Positions 34,265-43,982 of a stretch of DNA of 64,000 nt are shown one piece after another; position 1 is the stretch's first letter; the number at the start of each line of letters is the position of its first letter. The notes under the pieces were generated by a model, which searched no databases, had not been told where the DNA came from, and was given only the letters and a program-made list of their open reading frames with translations. The position numbers were made by a program, and so were the translations under genes. Source of the stretch: Oscarella lobularis. Lineage: Eukaryota; Porifera; Homoscleromorpha; Homosclerophorida; Oscarellidae. The stretch spans positions 372,001 to 436,000 of the forward strand of contig NC_089178.1 in the NCBI RefSeq assembly GCF_947507565.1, written 5' to 3'.

Positions 34265-37200
34265 CTACTTGATAATACCAGGGAACATTTTTTCCGCCAA
34301 GTCCTTGGCCATATCCTCAACGCTGTCCAGTTTTAGATTGAAACCAAAGCTGGACTCTTTACCAAGCAGTTTCGCCTCTATACGCCCGGAAAACTTACCA
34401 GACTTCACGACCCCAGTCTCGACATCGAACTCGATTTTCCGCACGACAGCCAGACCTTTCAAACCGAGTTTCTGTATTTGGGACGCAGCAGATGCTCCTG
34501 CCTTGTACGTCTTCTCCGTCGCTGTGAGTGCGGCGTTCGCTCCATCAAGAGATCTTTTTGTCGCGTCGAGCGTCGCCTTTGCCGTAGCGAGCGCGGCATC
34601 AGCCGTTTTCTTCGTCGCGGAGCACCCAGCGTTGTACGACTCGCAAGCGACGTCGGGCGATTTCGTGCAACAGTTGTCGACATAGGGCACCTTGTACTTG
34701 ATCTTTTTTCCGAGCACTTTCTTCTTCTTTGTCTTGAACTTCGTGCAGGGCACGCAAACTAGAAAGAAGAAATAAACGAAAGTGCAATACCATTCATTTA
34801 CCGTGCCATATATACCCTTGGAACACTTTTTCTTCTTGCAAACGCCGTCGACTTTGCGCTGAGCGGCCGTCAGATCGCTTTTGGCATCGTCGAGGTCATC
34901 CTGAGCCTTTTTAACCTTCTTTTTAGCCTTGCCAATCGCTTCCGTTGCTTCGTCAGCGCTCTCCTCGATGACGTCCTGCGCCTTCTTTTCCAACGATGTC
35001 ATCCACTCGGTCGACAGTTCGCCGGCGACGCGAAACGACGCCGCGCTCAACGATCCGTAGCTCGCCGCGACCGTAAACGTCGCCTTGAACAAAAAGAAAT
35101 TGACGCCCGACATGTAGATCGAAAATTTCTCGTCAGATATTTCCAAGTCGGCTTCGTTTTTCACGACGCCGAAAAACAAATTCGCGTAGCCCGTTATTTT
35201 CACGTTGACGCTCGACGGCGACAGGTCGGCGTGGAATCGAGGTCCTCGTTTCGTATCCTTCGCCGAGCGATAGATCTGCACGGCTCCACTAGCTATATTC
35301 AACGGATCCATGCTGACGTCAATAAGATATCGTGTTGGAAAGTCGATCTCAATCAGAGCCGTCAACTCGAAGCCCAATAGGTTCATAGTTCCGTTCAGTT
35401 TGAATCCCTTCTCTATCACTCGTCCCGGCACTTCGATTTCCTCATAAGCAAATGACGACTCGAGTCCGTCGGGGAAGCCGCTCTCTGATAGCACTTTGGG
35501 AAGATTAACGGATACCCCAAAAGCATCCAATATGTTGCCAATGCTCGCATGCTGAATGCTGCCGTAGTAATAGTTCTTATTCAAGTTTATCGTATTAATT
35601 CCGACGTAGACGGCGGCGATCACTTCCTTGCCGCTGTTTAGCTTCCCGATGCGAATTTCGCCGCCGACGGCGAACGCGGTCACGACGGCGCCCGGTGCGA
35701 CGTCGAGCGAGAGAACGCCGTTACCGAAAGCGAGCCAATCGAGTCCGAACGCCCGTTCCCACACGCCGATCATCTTCACTTCGAGTTGAAGCGTGCCGAC
35801 GGCGCTCGCGCGCAACGCGCCGCTGAAGAGAAGCGGCGGTTTGTCGATCACGAGATTGCACGCGAGACCGACGCTCGACGCCGCGCTGATTTCAAATTCC
35901 AACGCGGCTTTGGTTATCGTGACGCCGCTACCCAATGCGACGTCCGCCACGCCGGCGGACAAGGAAAAACTCTCGGCGGACTCGACCGTGCCGCTCAGTT
36001 GAAAGCTCGCTGACGCGCCGAGCGCCGCGCCGAGAAACTTGCACATGACGTCGTCGCAGCCGTCGAGACCAAAGACGGCGGCGAGAGCGATTCCCTTCGA
36101 GACGGAGATTTGACTCAGAGTGGGACCGGGCAGCGCGACGCCGTCCATGGTGCGCGTCGCCACGATAAAACCCGTCTTCATAGTCTGATCGAGCAAGGCG
36201 AGCGCGTCGACGCTGACTCCCGTTAGAGATTTCACCAAACCGCTGAACTTTGTATCAGCGAAATCGAAACCGACAGCGACATAGGTCTTTGCGTCGTACT
36301 GTTTCGTGACGGAGGAGAGCGTCACGCCGGACCAGCCCGAGACGACCGGTTCGCCGGATAGCGACATTTCGAAATCTCCTCCAATCGAAATCGATAGGGT
36401 TGGGTCGAGAATTTTGAAGCTATCTAAACCGGATTTTTTCAATTGTTTCTCCAAGGACGACGGCAAAAACGTCGCCGAAAACTGCGTCAGAATGTCGCCA
36501 ATATTCAAACTCGCGCCGCTGCCCGTCACCACGTAGCCGTCGTCACGTTCGCTTATGACGATTTCAAAATCCGTTGATCCGATCGCCCACGATCCCGTTC
36601 CTTCGACGGCGAGATCGTACGGCGACGAGAGACTCGCGTTGAAATCGAGACTCGCGTCCCGCACGCTTACGAACCCGGGTACGATGTTGAAGTCGTCTCC
36701 CAAGTCGAGACCGGCGGTGAGTCGGCGTTCGTTGACGTCGTAGGCAAATCCCGTCAGTGAGAGCTCCGTTACTTTCGGCACGCCCGGTGGAAATTTAATC
36801 GAGTTGATGTTGACGCCTTTGGGCGCGACCGAATTCAAAAAGTCGCCGAACGTGTATGAACCTTCGTCGACGACGTGAAACGATACGGAATTGGCGGCTA
36901 TTTCAATGATGAACTGAACAGGATCTTTGTCGGAGACTAGAGAAAGTTTTGCGGACAGCCACACGCCTTTGACAAACTCGTCAGTCGACTGGAAGTAATC
37001 ATTGCTCAAGCAGGAGGTAAGTTGATTTTTTATTGATTCCGTTGAATAGAGAAAATCGATGGAGGGTAGGGTGAGTGATCCAATCACTGGTATAGAACCA
37101 ATGTCAACGTTTGATACCTGAGAGACGAGATCGCTCAATTTGAACGACTTGAACGAGACGGCAAGAGACAGAGCGGACGTTCCGCCATGCCAATTATACA

Positions 37201-37963
37201 TTGCACGCATTGTGAATCCCTCCCAACCTGAAATTGACGGCGAGCCGGCAAAGCAGAGAGCGTAGTCGCCTGTCGACGAATCATAGACAGCGGAAAAAGA
37301 AGCGTCACTTAAAACGACGTCATGGAATGACGTAGGACTGAGAGGCGACCCTTCAGGGAAAAGCGTCTGACCAATGGCGGTAAAGAATCCTGACAAGTGA
37401 ATGGAGTCGCCTCCAGGCGCGCCTTTAATTGCGTACGTCGTCGCCGATACGTCGCCCTTGGTAACGGAAACGGAAACGGAGAATTTGCCCACAGTCCACG
37501 TTCCGGATAGACTATAGGAATCGAGACCGAACGTTCCGGATGTCTTCGTTATTTTGAATTCCCCGCTAACTGAACTCAGTTCGAGGAATTTCGGCACGAC
37601 GACGATTGTCTTCGTCGACGGACGCGTCGCGACGAAAAGCGAGCCCTCGCTCACATCAACGACGATTTTGTCGACGAAGAAATTGAGCGGATTGTTCTCG
37701 GCGTCGGCGACGAATTTCATGGTCGTCGCCGCGCGCGCGAACGTCGGCACGGCTTGGTAGAAGAGTTCGAGTACGTGCAGGTCGTAATCGGCGGCCGCTT
37801 GAACGGTGAGCACGTCGCCGTCCGTCGTGATCGTCGCCTCGTTCAATTGAATCGATTCGAGATAGGCATTGCCGAGAAAGTCGGTCGCCTTTTCGAGGGT
37901 TGAACTCGACCCTGTCGAAACGACGACCAATATCGTCGTGACGAGGGCGTCGACCCAAAGCAT
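34265..37963 (-). CDS. Large secreted protein with duplicated beta-rich domain, unrecognised family
   Basis: Single open frame, 1,232 residues from the ATG at 37963. That ATG was chosen because MLWVDALVTTILVVVSTGSS forms a signal peptide; an in-frame ATG 25 codons upstream also exists. Residues about 130-530 and 450-800 share a repeated unit, seen by aligning LCFAGSPSISGWEGFTMRAM with MSLSGEPVVSGWSGVTLSSV and the segments after each. The unit is Gly/Ser/Val/Thr-rich and beta-like. Near residue 1000 comes a coiled-coil segment (EATEAIGKAKKKVKKAQDDL) and a Cys/Lys-rich block (VCKKKKC, NCCTKSPDVACESYNAGC). A second helical stretch and a short C-terminal domain with KIEFDVETGVVKSGKF follow. A 43-bp intron-like stretch with GT and AG ends (about 34758-34800) would break the frame, so I read through it. 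I do not recognise the family. Confidence 0.75.
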   Translation of the reverse strand: MLWVDALVTTILVVVSTGSSSTLEKATDFLGNAYLESIQLNEATITTDGDVLTVQAAADYDLHVLELFYQAVPTFARAATTMKFVADAENNPLNFFVDKIVVDVSEGSLFVATRPSTKTIVVVPKFLELSSVSGEFKITKTSGTFGLDSYSLSGTWTVGKFSVSVSVTKGDVSATTYAIKGAPGGDSIHLSGFFTAIGQTLFPEGSPLSPTSFHDVVLSDASFSAVYDSSTGDYALCFAGSPSISGWEGFTMRAMYNWHGGTSALSLAVSFKSFKLSDLVSQVSNVDIGSIPVIGSLTLPSIDFLYSTESIKNQLTSCLSNDYFQSTDEFVKGVWLSAKLSLVSDKDPVQFIIEIAANSVSFHVVDEGSYTFGDFLNSVAPKGVNINSIKFPPGVPKVTELSLTGFAYDVNERRLTAGLDLGDDFNIVPGFVSVRDASLDFNASLSSPYDLAVEGTGSWAIGSTDFEIVISERDDGYVVTGSGASLNIGDILTQFSATFLPSSLEKQLKKSGLDSFKILDPTLSISIGGDFEMSLSGEPVVSGWSGVTLSSVTKQYDAKTYVAVGFDFADTKFSGLVKSLTGVSVDALALLDQTMKTGFIVATRTMDGVALPGPTLSQISVSKGIALAAVFGLDGCDDVMCKFLGAALGASASFQLSGTVESAESFSLSAGVADVALGSGVTITKAALEFEISAASSVGLACNLVIDKPPLLFSGALRASAVGTLQLEVKMIGVWERAFGLDWLAFGNGVLSLDVAPGAVVTAFAVGGEIRIGKLNSGKEVIAAVYVGINTINLNKNYYYGSIQHASIGNILDAFGVSVNLPKVLSESGFPDGLESSFAYEEIEVPGRVIEKGFKLNGTMNLLGFELTALIEIDFPTRYLIDVSMDPLNIASGAVQIYRSAKDTKRGPRFHADLSPSSVNVKITGYANLFFGVVKNEADLEISDEKFSIYMSGVNFFLFKATFTVAASYGSLSAASFRVAGELSTEWMTSLEKKAQDVIEESADEATEAIGKAKKKVKKAQDDLDDAKSDLTAAQRKVDGVCKKKKCSKGIYGTVNEWYCTFVYFFFLVCVPCTKFKTKKKKVLGKKIKYKVPYVDNCCTKSPDVACESYNAGCSATKKTADAALATAKATLDATKRSLDGANAALTATEKTYKAGASAASQIQKLGLKGLAVVRKIEFDVETGVVKSGKFSGRIEAKLLGKESSFGFNLKLDSVEDMAKDLAEKMFPGIIK

Positions 37964-38328
37964 GACCGATACGTAAACGTTATAGACAATGGTGTGACAG
38001 TCTTGTCTACTTGTACGCGTAGGCACACTCACGTGCAATGATTCATTGGCTCCTATCCCGGAAGAGGTGCATTATTATGTATTTGTCTCCAAAGAAGTAT
38101 GAACGATTTCGCAGTTGAGCTTCCTCAAATTTAGCATTCCTTTTTCTGCTCCCCATGAGGTGCGTTCACGCCTGCTAACCGCAGACTCTTCGACCGGTGT
38201 TTTAGCAGAACTTGACGGCTGAATCGCACACCGAACGCTTTCTGTGCTACGTACTGCGTAGAACAATTTTTTGTTTTCGAGCCGTTTGCGCATGCGCAAG
38301 AAAGCCGTTTTCGCAACACCGAAGCCGA

Positions 38329-39455
38329 ATGAGTCGTTTTTACGTCCAAAACGCCGTTGTCGGATTTGACGAAGACTCGCAGCATGAATTCAAAGGCCAT
38401 CGATCGATCTGTGTTGAAGACTTGGGCCCGTGGGCATTTTGCGACGCGCAGCAGAAGCACAGAAGCAAACGAGCGGCTTCCAGGTGACTAGAACACCTGG
38501 CAACAGCGTAGAAATTTACTTCGAATCTGTTTCGTTTGATCGCAGAGCTTTGAATAGTTTTCTCAACACCGGAAAAGGAGGAACAATTTACCTCGGTATT
38601 GGTGATGATGGACGAGTTTTTGGGCATCCGCTTACTCTCTACCAAGTACACCAACGCATACGTAATATTCAGTGTAATAGCCATGGCTTCGTCTTCATAA
38701 GAGGGATCATGTTGTGACGGCTGTCAACGATTTGCTTGAAGACAGATACTCGCCACCAGTGAAATCGAGTCAGTACAAGGTGATATAAGCACATTGGAAG
38801 TGTAGAACGATTTTGATTCTGCTGCTTTGTAGGTCGATTTTGTTCCCGTTCTGTTGCACGAGTTCTGGGAGAATTGTCCTCAAGAGTTGGTTTATTCTCC
38901 TTACTTCCTTCTTTCGAGTTAGAGCACGAACTTTCAGGTCCGAGACGTATGACGCTAGAACTCGGAGACGCAGTCATTTGCTCAGAACGCACGAATTGTG
39001 CTGGTGCGAACGAGACAAGCTTGCCCGAAAGGCTAATGTACGAAGAAAGGACGTGGGTGGGACCAACAGTCGCTGAGTTGCTTCTCTCTTTAGGGTCTTT
39101 GTTGTGGGCTCTATGTCATTGAAATAACAATATTTCCATTTTCTCCAAATGGCGAAGGATCAAAAGAAACGAGCTTTCAGAGATCCGTGCCTCTTCTCTA
39201 TGAGGATGAAGAGGGAAGAGCATACTTTCGCATGCAAGCCAGCTCGCGTCGAGTAAGATTGCCCTGCAGCATAAAAATATGTAAATCAGCTGCTTTTTTG
39301 TTGGGCAGGTGTCCATCCAAGATATTATTGATTTGACGGAAAGACAAGCCCAAGAATATTTTGAACCAGAAGTACTGAAGTAAGAAGAGTTGATAAAACG
39401 ACGCATCCTCCTCCCTAGCACTGATTTCCCAAAGGCTATCCAAGATACTTTCTAA
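38329..39455 (+). CDS. SLFNL1: Schlafen-like protein 1 type (AlbA_2 domain)
   Basis: Multi-exon. Exon 1 (38329-38483) reads MSRFYVQNAVVGFDEDSQHE, FKGHRSICVEDLGPWAF. Exon 2 (38546-38645) has ALNSFLNTGKGGTIYLGIGD and GRVFGHPLTLYQ, the core of the Schlafen AlbA_2 fold. Exon 3 (38702-38779) has RDHVVTAVNDLLEDRYSPP. Exon 4, from 38833, reads VDFVPVLLHEFWE. Later exons give HLLRTHELCWCERDKLA, RSVPLLYEDEEGRAYFR and VSIQDIIDLTERQAQEYF, ending NTDFPKAIQDTF. Boundaries between 38880 and 39130 are not resolved. The order matches SLFNL1-like proteins of animals, related to the Schlafen antiviral/growth-control family but lacking the helicase. Function in invertebrates is unknown. It is divergent from the large secreted protein, with 365 bp between starts. 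Confidence 0.75.
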
Positions 39456-39808
39456 TCTTCAAAGCTCTCTCGGTTGATTTTCAGAAAAAAAACTCGTCTT
39501 CTTCCTTTTCTTTTTCGAAAGTTCTAATCTCTGGTTCTATGATGCAGTGTGACGTATTTCCCCTCCTACGCTCGAGATCTCGTGACCATGTAAATAGGCA
39601 CCGCGCGCGAGAGAGGCCTCGTATACCGGTGCAGTGGGCGTGCGTTCCTCGCAACGCTGAAATCAACCGACTCGTCGCTCGTAAGTAGACCGCGCGACTC
39701 GACGCAGTCGCTCATTTCTTCTCGTTCGTTCACCGAATGACCCGGTCGCGCGTGCGCTCCGTTTTAGCCGAGACAAGCACGCGACGTCGTGTGAACAGCC
39801 CCAGCAGG

Positions 39809-42017
39809 ATGGATACTAAACGAAAACTGAGCTCGACGAGCGACGGCGACGCGCTGATGGAACAGTAAGGGCTTCTTCCCCTCCTTTTCCCCATTCGCGT
39901 CACGTGTCGGCGTTGGCTTCGAACACCGCCCCCTTTGCTTAGTCCGTCTATCTCGCGCATTCTGACTCGATTCGTTGTTTCTTTTGCAGGGAAGAGGACG
40001 TGCCGCGCAAAAAGTCGCGGGTGAGTTCTAATGCTCTCGTGCTTCCCGCGTTTTCCGTCTCACATGGGGTCCCGTGAAGACCACGGGAGCCCGGCACGAT
40101 CACGAGACGTTTCTCGATCGTTTTCGCACCCGACTGACGTGCTTCGTAGTCGATTTCCGACTGCGAACGAGCGCGGAAGTGTTTTGCAGAATTTGCACCG
40201 CCCCTTTGCGAGAGGGTCCAAAGGGGGTGGTGTCAAAAGGCGCTAATTAATGGCGTTGATGGGAACCTATTGATTTAGAATTATCTCGATTCGCACAAGT
40301 CCATCGAGAAGAAGAGGCGCGACCGAATTAATAACAGCCTCACAACAATCAAAGAGCTCGTTCCCGATTGCAAACAATATGTACGAACAAACGCTCGTGA
40401 TTGGGCGGGGTTTCGCGACGCTAATTGGCTTGCGCTTTTCGCCAGGGAACGAAGAAGCTCGACAAGGCCGAAATACTCGAGATGTGCATCGACTATCTAC
40501 GACGACTTCAAGCTCATTTCGCTCAGCATGGCGGTACGTGAAGGAGACCCTCGCAACCACGCCCCTATTGACTTCCCTTATGGGGCGGTACTCACTTTGA
40601 CAATTGATTGACGCCTCCTTTTTTTTCAGGTGAAGCGCTGGCCACGAGTCCGCGCGACTTTGCGGCGGAAATATCCTCGTGGGTGCTCCAACATAAGCAA
40701 CAGCACACCGAACTGGACTCGTTTATCCAAGCCCTGCTTCTCTATCTCTCGACATATGGCTCTGTAGTAGCTCAGCGTCAGCAGCAGCAGCAGATCTACG
40801 TGTCCGGCCAAACTCATCAAGCGACTGATCTCCTGTCACCTATCGCCGCCAATCTGTCAGGCATGACAATCATGACGTCATCATCAGTAGATCCACCTCA
40901 CTGCGTGGCAAGCTTTCCGCCGCCCTATCACGGCATTCGAGGCCTCGACACCCATCATCAGACGCCCCAAGTCCATCGTCCGCCCACGTCGTCGGCCCAG
41001 CAACGATTTGGCGACGATCCTCAAATGCAGGATCTGTGGCGCACCCAGGCCATGATGCAGCACATGCAACAGCAGCAACAGCAACAGCAAGGCTTTCATT
41101 CGCAGACGGGAACGGATCACGATCCTCCCCCGCTTGTCCAACCGCCTCCTGACAGTATCTCAGCTCAGGACGTCGCCAAGGCAACCGCCACTCAGCCTCT
41201 TCACCATCTCGTCATGCAGCAACCAGGAGGAGCTCATCAAGCTCCTTACTCGCAGATGATTGTTCTTCAACAGCAGCAGGCGCCGCAACCGCAGGCTTCG
41301 ACGCGTCCTCTCCATCACCCGTCGGCAACAGCGGGCGAGGAAGCCAATCATCAGATACAGCAGTTCCTCGACGCCTACACCAAAAGCTCAGCAACGCCAA
41401 TATTAAACAGAGGTGGAGCCAGCGGCGAAGTTCAAATGATCAACGCTCAGGACATCGTTCACCATCAAATTCAACAGCAAATGAGAATGGCCCAGCATCC
41501 GTCGCCTCCGCCGTCACAGCAACAGCAGTCACAGCAGTCGCAGCAGCCACCGTCGTCGCAACAACCTCCCATTTCCCAAGCGGTCAGTCTTGTCAAAACC
41601 GACGAGCAGAACGTGCAGTCCAAGACCCCGCTTCCGGGAACGGAGACGCTCGTCATGGGCATAGCGCCTCAAGCGCCTGCCACGTCTCTGACCGAAGAGC
41701 TGCTCGATTCGGGCACGTCGGTGGCGGCTCAGTCTGAAACGACCAACGTTTCCGATATAGTCGAAAGCGAGAGTTGGGGTGCTACTCAAGTTGCCATGGA
41801 AACGACGGTCGCGGATACGTCGTGGAAGATGGAGGACGAGGCGGAGAGAGCGAAAGACGAGTCGACGGAAGGGGAAAAGAAAAGCGACGAGCAGTCGGCC
41901 AGCACGCTTCTCATGTTGGCCAGTGGGGAGAAGAAAGAGGAGCAGGAAACCTCGTCTTCTCCTCCTCCTGCTGCTGCTGCTGCTGTGGCCGCTGAAGACG
42001 ATCCTAGCGAGTCTTGA
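39809..42017 (+). CDS. bHLH transcription factor, HES/HEY-like, with Gln-rich tail
   Basis: Five exons (39809-39864, 39990-40020, 40279-40380, 40446-40533, 40630-42017) with closed phases encode 554 residues. The bHLH spans exons 3-4: SHKSIEKKRRDRINNSLTTI, KELVPDC, a loop, then KLDKAEILEMCIDYLRRLQ. The basic region and KLDKAEILEMxIDYL helix 2 fit group E (HES/HEY/BHLHE40) factors, but the basic region has neither the HES proline nor the HEY glycine. After it, DFAAEISSWVLQHKQQHTEL may be a divergent Orange domain. The remaining 400 residues are low complexity, with many Gln/His/Pro runs, and end in Glu- and Ala-rich tracts. No C-terminal WRPW or YRPW is visible. Probably a DNA-binding regulator; target class (E-box or N-box) is not inferable with confidence. 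Confidence 0.82.
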
Positions 42018-42234
42018 TGATCTAAACGATAGCCGGTCTCAGTGATTTTTTTTTGTATGTGTATCTGGTTTTTATACAAATTGGCGCTGTAAGTGTATTT
42101 TTTCTTACCTGCTTTTGTCATTTGCTGCAGTTTTGGATCAGTTATTTTTGTTGAGTAAGACGCTACTGCAAATGTAGTTGTTCGCGGTGCACGCGAGAAT
42201 CACATGACTTCTCCGTCTAACGGAAGCGGAAAGA
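42018..42234. promoter_or_regulatory. Upstream region of vanin-like copy 1
   Basis: About 215 bp between the bHLH stop and the first vanin start. The last 45 bp, gagaatcacatgacttc and the following ccgtctaacgg, are shared with the copy-2 upstream at 43946-43982, so this is the left end of the duplicated unit. Confidence 0.45.
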
Positions 42235-43695
42235 ATGCCGAGCGTTTCTTTCCTTTTCCTTCTCGTTCTCTCTTCCTGCGCGGTCATTCCGAACTCTTCA
42301 AACGCCGCAAGCGACTACTACGTTGCCGCGGTTGCAGAGCACGATCCAATTCTCGCCGAATTCCCCATCGATCCGAACGACCTGGCGAATTTATCGTCAG
42401 CTCTCCGAATCATGATGCTCAACGTCGACAAATACGAGCAATACATGACGCAAGCGAACGCGAGCGGCGCCCAAATCATCGTAGTGCCGGAAGACGGCAT
42501 GCTGGGCGGCCAAGAGTCTCTCGCCTACATGCAAAACCTCCCCACACGAGACGAAATCCCCCAGCGAAACTTCGTCCCCTGCGACGATCTCGACACGTTC
42601 GCCAACGAGCCCGTGCTTCGCAGGCTGAGTTGCCTCGCGAGACGTTTTTCCATGGCGCTCGTCGTCAATTTGGGCGACGTTCAGCCGTGTCAACCACTCG
42701 TCGACGATCGGTGTCCGCGTACGGGACTTTCCTTTTATAACACCGACGTCGTTTTTGATACGGACGGAAAACTGCTCGCGAAGTATCACAAGCGGCATCT
42801 CTATACGGGAGAGAAGCCGTTTGTTCCGGCTAAAACTGTCGACTACGCTATCTTTGAGACGTCGTTTGGCGTCAAATTCGGCGTTTTTACTTGCTTTGAT
42901 ATCTTGTTTGAGAAACCGGCTCATTTGCTCGTCACTCAGTACGGCGTTAGAAACATTGCTTTTCCTACGGCTTGGGTCAACGAGTTTCCTTATTTGGTCA
43001 GTACTGAAGTGCAGCAGGCCTATTCGAGAAGTATGGGCGTCAATCTTCTGGCTGCCAATATTCACGTTCCTAGCTTTGCGGGAACGGGGTCGGGAATCTA
43101 TTCAAAGGGACGCGTCTTAGCGGAATTTATGAACTTTCAAAACGAAACCAAAGTACTGATAGCCAGGGTTCCCGTGAATCCAGATAACAATGCATCTCTA
43201 ATGTCACACTATGACGACGACGAGTACTACGACGAATACGAGGATGGCATATCAGGCAATCATCCCGCATTCATTTATAAGCCGTTTTATGGAAACGAGG
43301 GAAACGTAGACGTGTGCTATGAGAACCTGTGCTGTCATCTTAAATTTTCGCGAAGCGCGAGAGACGACGAGTTATACGCACTGGGGGCCTTTAGCGGATT
43401 CAATACCAGCGAACCAGAGAAATATAAAATGCAGGTATGCACTCTGCTCAAGTGCACTGGCACGCACCCATCATCATGCGGTCAACAAGTTTTCACAGCC
43501 GCTACGCCGTTTGAGTCTCTTATAGTCAGTGGAACGTTTTCTGAGTCTACATTTATCTATCCTATGTTCATGACGGGTAACCGACACCTGGTCAATCCGC
43601 AGAATCTTCACCTGGAAAAAGGCTCTATGGCATATATTGGTGACAGTGTACCAGTCCTTACAGCTACACTCTATGGCCGAATCTTCACTGAATAA
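42235..43695 (+). CDS. Vanin/biotinidase-type amidohydrolase, tandem copy 1
   Basis: Intronless, 486 residues. Signal peptide MPSVSFLFLLVLSSCAVIP. The nitrilase-fold domain follows with the three catalytic residues expected of pantetheinases: Glu in IIVVPEDGMLGG, Lys in LLAKYHKRHLY, Cys in FGVFTCFDILFEKP. Other family motifs are LSCLARRFSMALVVNLGD, YNTDVVFDTDGKL, FPTAWVNEFP and GTGSGIY. A vanin-type C-terminal domain with paired cysteines follows (VCYENLCCHLKF, CTLLKCTGTHPSSC). No GPI anchor signal is obvious. Vanins hydrolyse pantetheine to pantothenate plus cysteamine; biotinidase releases biotin from biocytin. Which substrate this enzyme prefers cannot be read from sequence. Copy 2 lies 287 bp downstream in the same orientation. 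Confidence 0.9.
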   Translation: MPSVSFLFLLVLSSCAVIPNSSNAASDYYVAAVAEHDPILAEFPIDPNDLANLSSALRIMMLNVDKYEQYMTQANASGAQIIVVPEDGMLGGQESLAYMQNLPTRDEIPQRNFVPCDDLDTFANEPVLRRLSCLARRFSMALVVNLGDVQPCQPLVDDRCPRTGLSFYNTDVVFDTDGKLLAKYHKRHLYTGEKPFVPAKTVDYAIFETSFGVKFGVFTCFDILFEKPAHLLVTQYGVRNIAFPTAWVNEFPYLVSTEVQQAYSRSMGVNLLAANIHVPSFAGTGSGIYSKGRVLAEFMNFQNETKVLIARVPVNPDNNASLMSHYDDDEYYDEYEDGISGNHPAFIYKPFYGNEGNVDVCYENLCCHLKFSRSARDDELYALGAFSGFNTSEPEKYKMQVCTLLKCTGTHPSSCGQQVFTAATPFESLIVSGTFSESTFIYPMFMTGNRHLVNPQNLHLEKGSMAYIGDSVPVLTATLYGRIFTE

Positions 43696-43982
43696 TTTAG
43701 AGACTAAATACTATCATTAGTGAGAATTCTGTGTTTCACAGTCACGTTTGCGTGATCACTATGTAAATGAGCTGGTTTCTCAAATTCAATGTTGTAAATT
43801 AGGTCTGGTCATAGCATGCTACTAAACTTGTTGCTTGGAGCTCTCCGAGAAATCCGGGAAGAAAATTAAGAACTGCGAGGCTTACCTCGTTGGGAGTTTT
43901 CATCCTGTAGTTGTGCGTAATTATAGGGGTCTGGTTGTGCGCGGAGAATCACATGACTTCGCCGTCTAACGGAAGCGGAAGA

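Noticed and set aside
42397-43065. Minus-strand 222-residue frame, also at 44136-44804
   Set aside because: Appears in both vanin copies only because the copies are duplicated; antisense with no motif.
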